DNA from: Anaerolineales bacterium UBA6131
Lineage (GTDB): Bacteria; Chloroflexota; Anaerolineae; UBA2200
NCBI GenBank assembly: GCA_002435875.1
Contig: DIVN01000008.1
Coordinates: forward strand, 1-9,016
DNA: 9,016 nucleotides
Direction: 5' to 3'
The notes under the pieces are model-generated. The model did no database searches, was not told the origin of the DNA, and saw nothing but the letters and a program-made list of their open reading frames with translations. The first letter of the stretch is position 1; every line of letters begins with the position of its first letter. A program made the position numbers and the translations under genes. This document shows, one piece after another, positions 1 to 5,596 of the stretch.

Positions 1-64
1 CACTTACTTATGAGTCAGCGCGGTTCGCTGAGAGCAAAAAACGCTTGTCAGGGCTTCTGGTACG

Positions 65-93
65 TTGCGACACTGTGTATGGAAGCGTATAAT
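65..93 (+). promoter_or_regulatory. Sigma70-type promoter for the zinc-ribbon gene
   Basis: A -35 box TTGCGA (65-70) and a perfect -10 box TATAAT (88-93) are separated by exactly 17 bp. Transcription would begin near A100 and give a leader of about 65 nt before the GTG start at 166. An AAGGAG Shine-Dalgarno (152-157) lies 8 nt before that start. No operator-like repeat was seen within the promoter. Confidence 0.75.
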
Positions 94-165
94 GAAGCCA
101 ATTGCGCCGTATGGCACATCGCTTCATAGGCGGAACTCACGAGCCGGCCGGAAGGAGATGCTATT

Positions 166-882
166 GTGTACTGTCCAGTGTGCGGTGCCTGGAATCCCGA
201 AGAAAGCAAGTTCTGCGGCAAGTGCGGCTCTCAGTTCGCCCCAGCACAACGAGAACGAGGAGCACCTCGCCGCATTTCGACGCTAGCCATCGCAACCGCA
301 GCTCTGGTGGTGCTGGCGATATGCCTGTCCACGTTGGTGCTCCGCGACCGGCTGTCGCGCGCCTGGCAGAGCTTCCTTGCCTCGCCTTCTGCCACGCCCA
401 CCGCAGTCGCCACTCAAGCTACACCAGCGCCAACCATCTCAGCTACTACTACAGCAGCTGCCGGGGCGACGGACACGGCAAGCCCTACTGTCGCGCTCGC
501 TCCCACGGCAACACCATCGGCCACGCCACAACCAACGGCTCCGCCCACCGCCCGCCCCCGCGCGTTCAAAGTGGTCTATCAGCAGTGCATACCGCATGGC
601 CAAAGCCTTGGCTCTGTCAAGGGCCAGGTCTTTGACGGCGCTGGCAAGGTAATTGTCGGAGCAAGAGTGCGCATCACAATCAATGGCTACGAGTGGAACT
701 CGGATGCCAATCCTGCTCGCACCAATCAGGATGGCTGGTACGAGTGGATTCTCGAGCCCGGTCAGAAGGTACAATTTGTAGAACTGCTGATAGGCGACCA
801 GTCCGTGGCATTCTCGCCTGTAGGATTTGAGGTGGAGGCCCGCGGTGGCTGCTTCCAGCGTGTCGATTTTGTTGAGGGATAG
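166..882 (+). CDS. Zinc-ribbon, single-TM protein with Thr/Pro linker and carboxypeptidase-regulatory-like C-terminal domain
   Basis: The protein has 238 aa and a GTG start placed by an AAGGAG site 8 nt upstream. Residues 3-20 form a short zinc ribbon (CPVC at 3-6, CGKC at 17-20). Residues 37-59 are a single hydrophobic helix preceded by RR and followed by several Arg. Residues about 73-133 are almost only Ala, Thr, Pro and Ser, as in secreted linkers that are often glycosylated. The C-terminal ~100 residues (GQVFDGAGKVIVGARV, then NQDGWYEW) resemble a carboxypeptidase-regulatory/transthyretin-like beta-sandwich. Cysteines near residues 141 and 231 could pair outside the cell. The likely topology is zinc ribbon in the cytoplasm and sandwich domain outside. 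It is monocistronic and convergent with the C45-like gene. The function is unknown: signal transmission, adhesion and carbohydrate binding are all possible. The domain calls come from recognition by eye. Confidence 0.82.
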   Translation: MYCPVCGAWNPEESKFCGKCGSQFAPAQRERGAPRRISTLAIATAALVVLAICLSTLVLRDRLSRAWQSFLASPSATPTAVATQATPAPTISATTTAAAGATDTASPTVALAPTATPSATPQPTAPPTARPRAFKVVYQQCIPHGQSLGSVKGQVFDGAGKVIVGARVRITINGYEWNSDANPARTNQDGWYEWILEPGQKVQFVELLIGDQSVAFSPVGFEVEARGGCFQRVDFVEG

Positions 883-1008
883 TACACCCTGCCCTCTCCA
901 CGGATGAAATGGCGCCAACACCAGGAACGCCAGATGCCGCTCTAATCGACGCCCTCAACAGCAGCAGATGCTCAGGCGTTCAGACAAGTCCACCCTCAAG
1001 CGCTCGTC

Positions 1009-2313
1009 CTAGTGCGAAGCATCCAACATTGCGCCCAGGCTCAGCATCTGGCGTGCTTCACCAGGCGATGTGACCTCGGGATTCACAGCCCAGACTCCAA
1101 GCTCCTCGGGAACAAGCAATAGTGCCAGGCTAAAGTCATCCGCCGGCGCCACGCCTGGACAGGTATCCTCCAACAGGCCTTGTAGCTTTTCCACGCTGAC
1201 CCATCGGGAGTTGGCCCGCAGCCAAAGTGCAAGTCGATCCTCGTGCTCTTGGCCAGCTTCTCTCAAGTGCTGCGACAGGATGCCCTCTTGCAAGGTGGCC
1301 ATCTGCGCACTCATGAAACTGCTGCCGCGGGACAGAACTCCACCCCAACGTTCTCCCTCAAAAAGCTCATGTCGGTGTGCCGAGGCCTCGAGAACCCAGG
1401 CCAGTGGTATCTTGCCATCGCCCAGGAACAGATTGCCACCGTACAGCCGCCGCCTGCCCAAGGCCAAGTCACGCGCATCTTCAAGCGTATCCGCGTTTTC
1501 AAGCGCCTCCCGCACAAGAAACGACAGCGGCTCACCAGCCGCTCCAAGATCCATTGACGGTGCGCTCACGAGAACTGCGGCAATCTGCTCCGCGTTGATG
1601 CCTGCCCATGCCCCAATCGACCCCGGCACTCCCAAAGTCAGAGAGGCGATACCTGCGTCTGGTTTCCTCAAGATGAGCAGCGGCTCGCCGCGCGAATCAA
1701 CCGCCGCCATGCTGTACTGGCAGCCCATGACCAGAGCGCCGCCGACAACAGAGTCCCCCCACGCCGCAAAAGCCGCGCCCTGCACAGATGCCTTATCTGC
1801 CATCACGTACGTGACGTGGACATCATTGCGCTCACCCAGGCCGAGCCCAAGCAAAGTGGAGGGAGAAGCATCCAGGACCGGAGATTGGCCTGCTAGGTAG
1901 GCCATCTCCAGGACAACGTTGCTCAGCAAGACATCTGGGTAACTTAGGTTGGCACCGTCAGCAACCCCCTTCATTTCCTGACGCAAAGGCGACGGTAACG
2001 CTCTGTCGAGGGCATGTGCGTAGCGCAGCAAGGCCCAGTGCGCTGTGTAGTTTTCTAAGAATAGTCCACCATACAGTTCGTGGATTACAGACTGCTGCAA
2101 CTGCTGCTGGAAAGCCTGGCCATGCTGCAGACCCATTTCATAGGGGGTCCCAGCCAGGGTCAGAACGGGCATCCCCCATTGTTCTGACAGACGCGCTTCG
2201 TCAGGTGCTGGCTTGGATAGCTGCGTAACGATCAGTGGGCGAAAGGCGAACAGACTTAGCATCGCAAGGCAAGCATAGCGCAGGATATAACCCAGCACCT
2301 GCTTTTGTTGCAC
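1009..2313 (-). CDS. Membrane-anchored C45 peptidase / acyl-CoA:6-APA acyltransferase-like protein, nucleophile missing
   Basis: The protein has 434 aa and a GTG start. Its first base is the last base of the der stop codon (TAGTG), and AGAGG (2323-2327) lies 9 nt upstream, so translation is probably coupled to der. Residues 7-29 form an N-terminal membrane anchor or uncleaved signal. The segment LAGTPYEMGLQHGQAF (53-68) is typical of C45 Ntn-hydrolases related to penicillin acyltransferase. Residues 179-186 read GAAFAAWG where the family normally has C-T/S-x-F-AAWG, the Cys being the self-cleavage site and N-terminal nucleophile. Here it is Gly179 (codon GGC). The usual downstream G-R-N-L/x-D motif is also altered, to GCQYSM (197-202). 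Later family-like segments remain (VPGSIGAWAGIN at 229-240, NLFLGDG at 294-300). Known members cleave or form amide bonds. This copy may be inactive, structural, or use other chemistry. It is the last gene of the minus operon. Confidence 0.8.
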   Translation of the reverse strand: MQQKQVLGYILRYACLAMLSLFAFRPLIVTQLSKPAPDEARLSEQWGMPVLTLAGTPYEMGLQHGQAFQQQLQQSVIHELYGGLFLENYTAHWALLRYAHALDRALPSPLRQEMKGVADGANLSYPDVLLSNVVLEMAYLAGQSPVLDASPSTLLGLGLGERNDVHVTYVMADKASVQGAAFAAWGDSVVGGALVMGCQYSMAAVDSRGEPLLILRKPDAGIASLTLGVPGSIGAWAGINAEQIAAVLVSAPSMDLGAAGEPLSFLVREALENADTLEDARDLALGRRRLYGGNLFLGDGKIPLAWVLEASAHRHELFEGERWGGVLSRGSSFMSAQMATLQEGILSQHLREAGQEHEDRLALWLRANSRWVSVEKLQGLLEDTCPGVAPADDFSLALLLVPEELGVWAVNPEVTSPGEARQMLSLGAMLDASH

Positions 2314-3668
2314 TACCGCTTGCCTCTGTCCTGCCTCTGGTGTCCCTCAAAGCGCAGCCGCAGTGGAGTGCCCTCAAAACCCCAACGTTCTCGTATGCGA
2401 TTCTCCAGAAACCTCTGATAAGAGAAGTGCACGAGACGCGTGTCGTTGACAAAGAACACCAGTGTCGGAGGATTGACAGCGGGTTGCGTGGCATAGTAGA
2501 AGGTCAAGCGTTTGCCCCATTTGGAGGGCGGGTTGTGCATGACCAAGCACTCTTGCACCAGGTCATTCAGTTCCGTCGTCGGTACGCGCTGGTACCGCTG
2601 TTGATGCACTCGGATTGCAGTCTCCAGGATCTGTCCAATACGCTGTCTGGTGAGCGCAGATACGAACACAATAGGCGCGTAAGGAATGAACTTGAACTGC
2701 GACCGCACCATCGCCTCGTACTGTTCCATCGTGGTATGATCTTTAGGTACGAGATCCCACTTGTTCAGCACCACCACGATGCTCTTAGTGGCCTCCAGTA
2801 TATAACTGGCGACGTGCGTATCCTGAGCAGTCACCCCTTCGCTGCTATCGAGCACGAGCAGGAGCACACTGGCCCGATCGATGGCTTTCAAGGCCCGCAT
2901 GACGCTGTACTTCTCGACTCCAGGAACGATAGTGCCGCGTCGACGAATGCCCGCTGTATCAATCAACACAATCTTTTGTCCATGCCACTGCAGAGTGGTA
3001 TCGATGGCGTCTCGAGTCGTGCCCCCACGATTGCTGACCACCGTCCGTTCTTCCTGGAGCAGAGCATTGAGCAAGCTGGACTTCCCTACCCCTGTGCGTC
3101 CCACAATCGCAATGCGCACAGCTTCCTCGGCTTGCTCTTCCTCGATCTGGGCCGGGAGCGCTGCGACCACCGCATCAAGCAGGTCCGCGACACCTGTCCC
3201 ATGCAGCGCGGTGACGGGGTACACCTCACCCATGCCCAGCGAGTAGAACTCCGCCGCCTCCAAACGGCGCGCCTGGCTGTCGACTTTGTTGACCGCCAGC
3301 AGCACCGGCTTGTTCGCGCGACGCAGCATGGCCACCAGATCGGCATCACTGCTCGGGGTTCCGCTCAATACATCCGTCACGAGAACAATGACATCAGCAT
3401 CCGCCATGGCCTGCTCAGCCTGCGCACGCACCTGCAAGAGCAAGTCATCTGCAGTGCCCAGCACGAGACCACCGGTGTCGACCACCGCAAATGTCCGGCC
3501 TTGCCATACCGCATCGCCGTATATCCGATCGCGGGTCGTGCCGGGCGCGTCTTCAACGATAGCAATCCGTTGACCCACAATGCGGTTAAAAAGCGTGGAC
3601 TTGCCAACGTTCTGCCGGCCGACAATCGCTACTAGAGGCTTTGCGATGTCGCGTCCCCCAGTGCCCAA
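2313..3668 (-). CDS. der: Ribosome assembly GTPase Der (EngA)
   Basis: The protein has 451 aa, normal for this two-G-domain GTPase needed for maturation of the 50S subunit. The first G domain has GRQNVGKST (17-25), PGTTRD (42-47), DTGG (64-67) and NKVD (127-130). The second has GRTGVGKSS (190-198), GGTTRD (215-220), DTAG (237-240), NKWD (302-305) and SAL (337-339). The C-terminal KH-like domain runs from about 355 to 440 (KRLTFYYATQ, then FEGTPLRLRF). Both P-loops deviate slightly from the common GRPNVGKS form but keep the Gly-Lys-Ser core. The start is uncertain. TTG at 3668 is the best candidate, 24 nt after the UbiA-family stop and in the same frame, with only a weak GGA in front. No ATG or GTG is available before the P-loop, so reinitiation or coupling from the upstream gene is likely. 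The stop overlaps the start of the C45-like gene by 1 nt. Confidence 0.97.
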   Translation of the reverse strand: MGTGGRDIAKPLVAIVGRQNVGKSTLFNRIVGQRIAIVEDAPGTTRDRIYGDAVWQGRTFAVVDTGGLVLGTADDLLLQVRAQAEQAMADADVIVLVTDVLSGTPSSDADLVAMLRRANKPVLLAVNKVDSQARRLEAAEFYSLGMGEVYPVTALHGTGVADLLDAVVAALPAQIEEEQAEEAVRIAIVGRTGVGKSSLLNALLQEERTVVSNRGGTTRDAIDTTLQWHGQKIVLIDTAGIRRRGTIVPGVEKYSVMRALKAIDRASVLLLVLDSSEGVTAQDTHVASYILEATKSIVVVLNKWDLVPKDHTTMEQYEAMVRSQFKFIPYAPIVFVSALTRQRIGQILETAIRVHQQRYQRVPTTELNDLVQECLVMHNPPSKWGKRLTFYYATQPAVNPPTLVFFVNDTRLVHFSYQRFLENRIRERWGFEGTPLRLRFEGHQRQDRGKR

Positions 3669-3692
3669 GCCAGATCCGGAAGGCCGAGCAAT

Positions 3693-4568
3693 CTAGAACA
3701 GGTACAGAACAAGGACAACCGCCAATCCCCAGAGCATCACACAGGCAAGCAGAGGCTTGTCCCCAAAGACCAGATCCTCGGGCGCACCGCCCTCCCCCTT
3801 GATGTGTACAAGATACATGTAGCGGAACAAGGCATAGAGCACTAATGGTATCGTGAGCATCATCGAGTGATTCGCTGGCAGGTTCGAAGCAGAAAAGGTG
3901 TAAAGCGAATAGGCCATAGCCGTACAAGCCGTGACCAGACGAATCATCTCATCAAGAAGCGAAAGGTTGTACTCTTCGAAGATACTGCGATGCGAGTTGG
4001 CGTTCTCATTGAGCAACACCAGTTCATGTCTTCTCTTGGTGATAGCGATGAACAGCGCCAGCAGGCTCATGCACAGGTACAGCCACGGCGAAAACCTCTC
4101 CGCTTCCACTACAACAACTCCCGCCGCCACACGCAACACAAAGCCCGCAGCCAGCGCCAGCACGTCAATAATGACAATGTTCTTCAGCCAGAACGAGTAT
4201 CCCACCATCAAGACAAAATAGATCAGCGCAACCCCTGCAAAGGCTGGATCTAGTTGATAGGCCAAGAACGGAGACCCGACGCCCAGAATCAGCGCGCCAG
4301 TCGCAGCCACCGACCGCGACAACTGACCTGACGCCAGAGGGCGCTTGCACTTGACTGGGTGCTGCCTATCCTTCTCGACATCCACAAGATCGTTGATCAG
4401 ATAGACCGCTCCACTGATAGCACAGAACAACACCAAAGCGGCGAGTGCCCTCCACAAAATGGACGGCACGAACAGCTTCTTATCAAAGACTAGTGCGGCC
4501 AAGACAAACACATTCTTGGCCCACTGCTTTGGTCGCATGGACTTGATCAAAGGAACCAGCACGCTCAA
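3693..4568 (-). CDS. UbiA-family prenyltransferase, decaprenyl-phosphate phosphoribosyltransferase type
   Basis: The protein has 291 aa, the usual length for UbiA-superfamily enzymes, with about eight or nine hydrophobic segments. The first Asp-rich motif is NDLVDVEKD (59-67), followed by RQHPVKCKRPLASG. The second region is YSFWLKNIVIIDV (124-136), followed by GFVLRVAAG. The N-terminal RPKQWAKN (12-19), KRRHEL (178-183) and the late EDLVFGDKPLL (264-274) fit the branch that moves 5-phosphoribose from PRPP onto a polyprenyl phosphate. In actinobacteria this starts decaprenyl-phosphoryl-arabinose synthesis. Other UbiA substrates are possible. The TTG start is chosen because a full AGGAGG sits 7 nt upstream. 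It is the first gene of the minus operon, with der 24 nt downstream. The nearby sugar aminotransferase and GT2 genes support a role in lipid-linked sugar supply, which is an inference. Confidence 0.9.
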   Translation of the reverse strand: MSVLVPLIKSMRPKQWAKNVFVLAALVFDKKLFVPSILWRALAALVLFCAISGAVYLINDLVDVEKDRQHPVKCKRPLASGQLSRSVAATGALILGVGSPFLAYQLDPAFAGVALIYFVLMVGYSFWLKNIVIIDVLALAAGFVLRVAAGVVVVEAERFSPWLYLCMSLLALFIAITKRRHELVLLNENANSHRSIFEEYNLSLLDEMIRLVTACTAMAYSLYTFSASNLPANHSMMLTIPLVLYALFRYMYLVHIKGEGGAPEDLVFGDKPLLACVMLWGLAVVLVLYLF

Positions 4569-4575
4569 CTACTGT

Positions 4576-4581
4576 CCTCCT
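4576..4581 (-). promoter_or_regulatory. Shine-Dalgarno AGGAGG fixing the TTG start of the UbiA-family gene
   Basis: The plus strand reads CCTCCT, which is AGGAGG on the minus strand, 7 nt before TTG at 4568. An in-frame GTG two codons later would be 13 nt away, so TTG is favoured. The site falls inside the short leader (about 23 nt) predicted from the divergent promoter. Confidence 0.8.
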
Positions 4582-4598
4582 AGACCGGGATGACAGCT

Positions 4599-4627
4599 AT
4601 CATAACCCATTCCACCAAGCAAGTCAA
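4599..4627 (-). promoter_or_regulatory. Promoter of the UbiA-family/der/C45-like operon
   Basis: On the minus strand TTGACT (4627-4622) and TATGAT (4604-4599) are 17 bp apart, each matching consensus at five of six positions. Transcription should start near 4591-4592, giving a leader of about 23 nt that carries AGGAGG. The -35 box is one half of the perfect palindrome at 4619-4637, whose other half is the -35 box of tlyA. Confidence 0.82.
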
Positions 4628-4637
4628 CTTGACTTGC
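4619..4637. repeat. Perfect 19-bp palindrome containing both divergent -35 boxes (candidate operator)
   Basis: The sequence GCAAGTCAACTTGACTTGC has two 9-bp arms around the central C4628 with no mismatch. The left arm supplies TTGACT for the minus promoter and the right arm supplies TTGACT for the tlyA promoter. The symmetry extends three bases beyond each hexamer's outer end (ignoring the shared T), more than two facing -35 boxes require, so a symmetric dimeric regulator is plausible. Alternatively it could reflect selection for two strong back-to-back -35 boxes alone. With the boxes 1 bp apart, simultaneous polymerase binding at both seems sterically excluded. Confidence 0.75.
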
Positions 4638-4657
4638 CTTTGAGCAGCCCTTATGCT
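4629..4657 (+). promoter_or_regulatory. tlyA promoter, predicted to yield a leaderless mRNA
   Basis: TTGACT (4629-4634) and TATGCT (4652-4657) are 17 bp apart. The six bases AGGGGC follow, and the seventh base is the A of the tlyA ATG (4664), which is where +1 would normally fall. The only purine-rich stretch (4658-4662) is too close to the ATG to act as a Shine-Dalgarno. Confidence 0.8.
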
Positions 4658-4663
4658 AGGGGC

Positions 4664-5458
4664 ATGGAAAGCGAACGCCTGGACGTACTGCTCGCACAGC
4701 GCGGCCTCGTAGAAAGTCGGGAGCGCGCCAAAGGCCTGATCATGGCCGCTCAGGTATTGGTGGATGGGCAAGTGATTGAGAGGCCCGGCGCGCGAGTCTC
4801 AACCAACGCCAGTATACATATTGTCGCCACTATGCCCTTCGTCAGCCGCGGAGGAATAAAGCTGGACGCTGCTATGAAAGCATTCGGCACAGACGTGCGC
4901 AACCGAATTGCTGCGGATGTGGGCGCATCAACCGGTGGCTTCACCGATTGCCTGCTCCAGCGGGGTGCATGCCGTGTGTATGCGGTTGACGTTGGCTATG
5001 GTCAGTTGGCCTGGAAGCTGCGACAAGACTCCCGCGTGGTGGTTATGGAGCGCGTCAATGCGCGCTATCTGACCACTTTGCCCGAGCCCGTTGACCTGGT
5101 CACCATGGATGTATCGTTCATCTCCTTAAAGCTCATCCTGGAGAACGCCCGGCACTGGCTGTCATCGCAGGGGCAGATCATCGCATTGATCAAGCCACAG
5201 TTCGAGGCGGGTCGTCGCGAGGTCAGCAAAGGGGGAGTAGTGCGCGATCCACAGGTGCATCGCAGTGTACTGCTGGACGTTCTCTCCTGGGCGCAAGACC
5301 ATGAGCTCTACGCGACAGGGCTCATTCGCTCCCCGCTGTTGGGTCCCGCCGGCAACGTCGAGTTCCTCACTCGCTGGGTTCAGAAACCACCAGCGGATCT
5401 GCAGCCTCTCGACCAGCTGATCCAACTTTCTTTCCTCGACGACGCCGCGCAAGCGTGA
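4664..5458 (+). CDS. tlyA: TlyA family rRNA (cytidine-2'-O)-methyltransferase / hemolysin-like protein
   Basis: The protein has 264 aa, the family's normal length. An N-terminal S4 RNA-binding domain (about residues 1-60, ERLDVLLAQRGLVESRERAK) precedes an FtsJ/RrmJ-like Rossmann methyltransferase domain. The SAM-binding loop is DVGASTGGFTDCLL (85-98). The expected K-D-K-E set is present as Lys66 (SRGGIKLD), Asp149 (TMDVSF), Lys177 (IKPQF) and Glu233 (GNVEFL), with spacing close to mycobacterial TlyA. Known members 2'-O-methylate cytidines of 16S and/or 23S rRNA and affect capreomycin sensitivity; some relatives were called hemolysins. ATG at 4664 is preferred over an in-frame TTG at 4634: family proteins start right before the ERLD segment, and the promoter's -10 box lies between the two codons. 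It is divergent from the UbiA-family/der operon. A separate promoter precedes the next gene, so tlyA is probably a transcription unit of its own. Confidence 0.95.
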   Translation: MESERLDVLLAQRGLVESRERAKGLIMAAQVLVDGQVIERPGARVSTNASIHIVATMPFVSRGGIKLDAAMKAFGTDVRNRIAADVGASTGGFTDCLLQRGACRVYAVDVGYGQLAWKLRQDSRVVVMERVNARYLTTLPEPVDLVTMDVSFISLKLILENARHWLSSQGQIIALIKPQFEAGRREVSKGGVVRDPQVHRSVLLDVLSWAQDHELYATGLIRSPLLGPAGNVEFLTRWVQKPPADLQPLDQLIQLSFLDDAAQA

Positions 5459-5535
5459 ACGATTCTCCATCGCCGCTGAGCTAGCTATTCATCTCTCATT
5501 CAGCTTTGGCCGCTATGCTTGGCTGAAGGTCGTCT

Positions 5536-5563
5536 TTGGCTTCGGTTCAATGCCCACTATAAT
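5536..5563 (+). promoter_or_regulatory. Promoter of the aminotransferase/glycosyltransferase/permease operon
   Basis: TTGGCT (5536-5541) is followed after 16 bp by a perfect TATAAT (5558-5563). The expected +1 is near 5569-5570, about 27 nt before the GTG at 5597. The AGGGAGG at 5580-5586 therefore lies inside the leader. No convincing terminator separates it from tlyA, so read-through may add to expression. Confidence 0.72.
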
Positions 5564-5579
5564 CACAATGCAATCCAGC

Positions 5580-5586
5580 AGGGAGG
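5580..5586 (+). promoter_or_regulatory. Shine-Dalgarno AGGGAGG fixing the GTG start of the aminotransferase
   Basis: The site lies 10 nt before GTG at 5597 and downstream of the predicted transcription start. It supports the shorter protein beginning IPFGDLRLQY over the longer reading from TTG at 5519, which would start upstream of the -10 box. Confidence 0.7.
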
Positions 5587-5596
5587 CGTCTACCAC

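Noticed and set aside
9..19. 11-base sequence TATGAGTCAGC repeated at 8690-8700 over the lepA start
   Set aside because: Two copies of an 11-mer in 9 kb can occur by chance, and the first copy has no associated gene or promoter geometry.
15..31. Hairpin TCAGCG-cggtt-CGCTGA followed by an A-run
   Set aside because: For a plus-strand terminator the run should be T, not A. On the minus strand the T-run precedes the stem. The stem is only 6 bp.
1..129. Two short open frames entering from the left edge (one to the stop at 127-129, one to the stop at 90-92)
   Set aside because: Either could be the tail of an upstream gene, but neither peptide is recognisable, both are short, and the region holds the promoter at 65-93. 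There is not enough to call a gene.
925..981. Inverted repeat GAACGCC / GGCGTTC between the convergent zinc-ribbon and C45-like genes
   Set aside because: A 7-bp stem with a 43-nt loop and no T-tract on either strand is a poor intrinsic terminator. I saw nothing better in 883-1008.
1070..1900. A 276-codon plus-strand open frame inside the C45-like gene
   Set aside because: Its composition is Ser/Arg/Pro-rich as expected of an antisense frame, no motif is recognisable, and the minus-strand gene has clear family segments.
2235..3635. A 466-codon plus-strand open frame antisense to der
   Set aside because: It is a complementary-strand shadow. der on the other strand carries all ten expected GTPase motifs, while this frame shows no recognisable domain and no ribosome binding site.
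4634..4663. Longer tlyA start at TTG 4634
   Set aside because: It would lie upstream of the -10 box at 4652-4657, lacks a ribosome binding site, and adds ten residues not typical of TlyA.
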